Positions 62,513 through 64,000 of a stretch of 64,000 nucleotides of DNA are shown here, in pieces (position 1 is the first letter of the stretch; every line of letters starts with the position of its first letter). The translations under genes and the position numbers were made by a program. This DNA comes from Bacteroidales bacterium (GTDB lineage Bacteria > Bacteroidota > Bacteroidia > Bacteroidales > UBA932), in NCBI GenBank assembly GCA_016281315.1, contig JAEEIJ010000059.1:85798-149797 (forward strand). Reading direction: 5' to 3'. The notes beneath the pieces are model-generated. The model worked only from the letters and a program-made list of their open reading frames with translations, made no database searches and was not told where the DNA came from.

Positions 62513-64000
62513 TTACTTCTGCTTCCTCATAGTAGCATCGTACATAATGGGCGTGCCGATCATAATGGAAGCGTAGGTGCCGATGATCACACCCAGGCAC
62601 AGGGCCACGGCCAGACCGCGGATGCTTTCGCCGCCGAAGATGGCGATGGCGAGCATCGGGAGGAGCGTGGAGACCGAAGTGTTGAGCGTACGGGTGAGGG
62701 TGGCGTTCAGGGCCGTGTTCACCGTGTCGCGGAAGTCTTCCTTCGGGTGCAGGCCGCGCTGCTCGCGGATGCGGTCGAAGATCACCACGTTATCGTTGAT
62801 GGCGTAACCGATGATGGTCAGGATGGCCGCGATGAAGGTCTGGTCCACGTCCAGGTTGAACGGCAGGATGCCGTTGAACAGGGAGAAGAAGCCAATCACG
62901 ATGAGGGCCGTGTGAGCCAGGGAGACCACGCCGCCCAGACCCCAGGTCCAGCCCTTGAAGCGCAGGGCGATGTAGCCGAAGATGGCCAGCAGGGCCAGGA
63001 ACACGGCGATGAACGCGCTGCGGGTGATGTCGCGGGCGATGGTGGGACCTACCTTATCGGAGGAGATGATACCGTTCGGGTTCTCCAGGGTGGAGGTGAA
63101 ATCGGCCGGCTGGATATCCTCTGCGTAGAAGCCGTGGAGGGCGTTGTAGAGCAGACCCTCGATTTCGGCGTCCACATCCGTGCTCTCGCTGTCGTTCTTG
63201 TACTGGGTGGTGATCTTCATCTGGGAGTCGCCGCCGAACTGCTTCACCTCGACGGAATACTGGTCGATGCCGGCTGCTTTGGCAGCTTCCTCGAAGGTGG
63301 CCTCCACGGAGGCGCGCACTTCTTCCGCGGTGACGCTCTTGTCGAAGCGCACGATGTAGGTGCGGCCGCCGGTGAAGTCTACGCCGTAGCTGAAGCCCTT
63401 GAAGGCGATGGAGGCGATGGAGATGATGATCAGGGCGCCGGAGATGGCATAGGACCATTTCTTCAGGCCGATGAAATCCACCTTCGTGTTCTTCAGGATG
63501 TTCCGGGTGAGCTTGTTGGACATCGCAACGCTCTTGCCCTTCTTGATGCGGTCGTCGAAGATGATGCGGGTGATGAAGATGGAGGTGAGCACCGAGGTGA
63601 CGATACCGATGATGAGCGTGGTGGCAAAGCCCTGCACGGGACCGGAACCGAAGATGTAGAGGATGATACCGGTGATGAGGGTGGTGAGCTGACCGTCGAT
63701 GATGGCGCTGTAGGCGTTCTTGTAGCCGTCGTGTACGGCCAGCGAGAAGCCCTTGCCGGCGGCAAGCTCTTCCTTGATGCGCTCATAGATGATCACGTTG
63801 GCGTCCACGGCCATACCCAGCGTCAACACCAGACCGGCGATACCGGGCAGGGTGAGGACGGCGCCGAAGCTTACCAGCACGCCGAAGAGCAGCAGGACGT
63901 TGCACAGCAGCGCTACGTCGGCGATGAGGCCTGCTCCCTGGTAGAAGAACACCATGTAGATGAGCACCAGGCAGAAGGCGATGAGGAAGGAGATGAGACC
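62513..64000 (-). CDS. secDF: Protein translocase SecDF (fused), N-terminal part beyond window
   Basis: SecDF uses the proton motive force to pull proteins through SecYEG. The visible ~495 codons cover the end of SecD (GIAGLVLTLGMAVDANVIIYERIKEEL, quoted by its core GMAVDANVIIYERIKEEL) and all of SecF (FSYGVDFTGGRTYIVRF; ILTIIGYAINDNVVIFDRIRE). The fusion in one chain is the usual state in Bacteroidetes. The reading frame runs on through the window end at 64000 without a start, so the gene is truncated by the window only. It matters for the Sec step ahead of T9SS, PpiD and LptC clients. Confidence 0.95.
   Translation of the reverse strand, partial: GLISFLIAFCLVLIYMVFFYQGAGLIADVALLCNVLLLFGVLVSFGAVLTLPGIAGLVLTLGMAVDANVIIYERIKEELAAGKGFSLAVHDGYKNAYSAIIDGQLTTLITGIILYIFGSGPVQGFATTLIIGIVTSVLTSIFITRIIFDDRIKKGKSVAMSNKLTRNILKNTKVDFIGLKKWSYAISGALIIISIASIAFKGFSYGVDFTGGRTYIVRFDKSVTAEEVRASVEATFEEAAKAAGIDQYSVEVKQFGGDSQMKITTQYKNDSESTDVDAEIEGLLYNALHGFYAEDIQPADFTSTLENPNGIISSDKVGPTIARDITRSAFIAVFLALLAIFGYIALRFKGWTWGLGGVVSLAHTALIVIGFFSLFNGILPFNLDVDQTFIAAILTIIGYAINDNVVIFDRIREQRGLHPKEDFRDTVNTALNATLTRTLNTSVSTLLPMLAIAIFGGESIRGLAVALCLGVIIGTYASIMIGTPIMYDATMRKQK

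Noticed and set aside
1..64000. CRISPR arrays, tRNA or rRNA genes, insertion sequences, phage genes
   Set aside because: Scanning the intergenic regions showed no regularly spaced repeats, cloverleaf-like sequences, transposase motifs or phage modules. The gaps are too short for most of these.

Overview
The window is a gene-dense, GC-rich stretch of a Bacteroidales chromosome. The lineage is shown by promoters built on the Bacteroidetes -7 box TAnnTTTG, a SusC/SusD pair, a type IX secretion (T9SS) C-terminal domain on a subtilase, a PorV/PorQ-like barrel, a coaX / outer-membrane protein / TPR / lptC / ppiD gene order, a fused SecDF, a frdA-frdB pair and DUF4923. I cannot name the genus; a high-GC relative of Rikenellaceae or a similar uncultured family fits. 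No tRNA, rRNA, CRISPR array, insertion sequence or prophage was seen, and the content is almost wholly core chromosome.

Layout. 1-5966 (minus): glycosyltransferase, YfhO-like membrane protein, Mrp ATPase and an S46 dipeptidyl-peptidase cut by the window edge, probably one operon. 6021-9452 (plus): mutS and a CPBP protease. 9529-16975 (minus): galM, a lipoprotein-type peptide deformylase, an NSS transporter, folA, thyA and a large propeller/barrel surface protein. 17014-20714: a thioredoxin-fold lipoprotein (+), a secreted EEP-family hydrolase (-), galK and a CpXC protein (+). 20923-31432 (minus): ychF, ppiD, lptC, TPR protein, outer-membrane protein, coaX and mfd. 31433-31672: an AT-rich intergenic island with several TTATCAACA 9-mers, from which genes diverge on both sides; it is an origin candidate. 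31673-35453 (plus): ruvB, frdA, frdB. 35485-39640 (minus): an operon of an unknown secreted protein, a subtilase with a T9SS sorting domain and a PorV/PorQ-like protein. 39981-47188 (plus): SusC, SusD and two surface lipoproteins, with no glycoside hydrolase. 47258-50724 (plus): hflX, ybeY, mnmG. 50740-51327 (minus): ruvA. 51373-62463 (plus): sufS, sufE, a SufT-like factor, folK, glyS, a membrane HTH protein, a TonB-type protein, a ThiL-like protein, a DUF4923 protein and dnaE. 62513-64000 (minus): partial secDF.

What stands out. (1) The heptamer ATCGGCC/GGCCGAT is scattered at very high density on both strands, and otherwise little-used synonymous codons (ATA, GTA, TCA or GCA followed by TCG GCC) recreate it. 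(2) Two ParB-type parS palindromes sit in and just after mnmG, about 19 kb from the AT-rich island, so the region looks origin-proximal. (3) About ten genes have the -7 box only 4-9 bases before the start codon, which implies leaderless or nearly leaderless mRNAs and corrects several start sites. (4) The ThiL-like protein keeps the family scaffold but has lost the acidic ATP/Mg motifs. (5) A peptide deformylase with intact metal motifs carries a lipoprotein signal. (6) A protease plus T9SS operon lies divergent from a RagAB-like import operon, which suggests protein or peptide foraging rather than glycan use.
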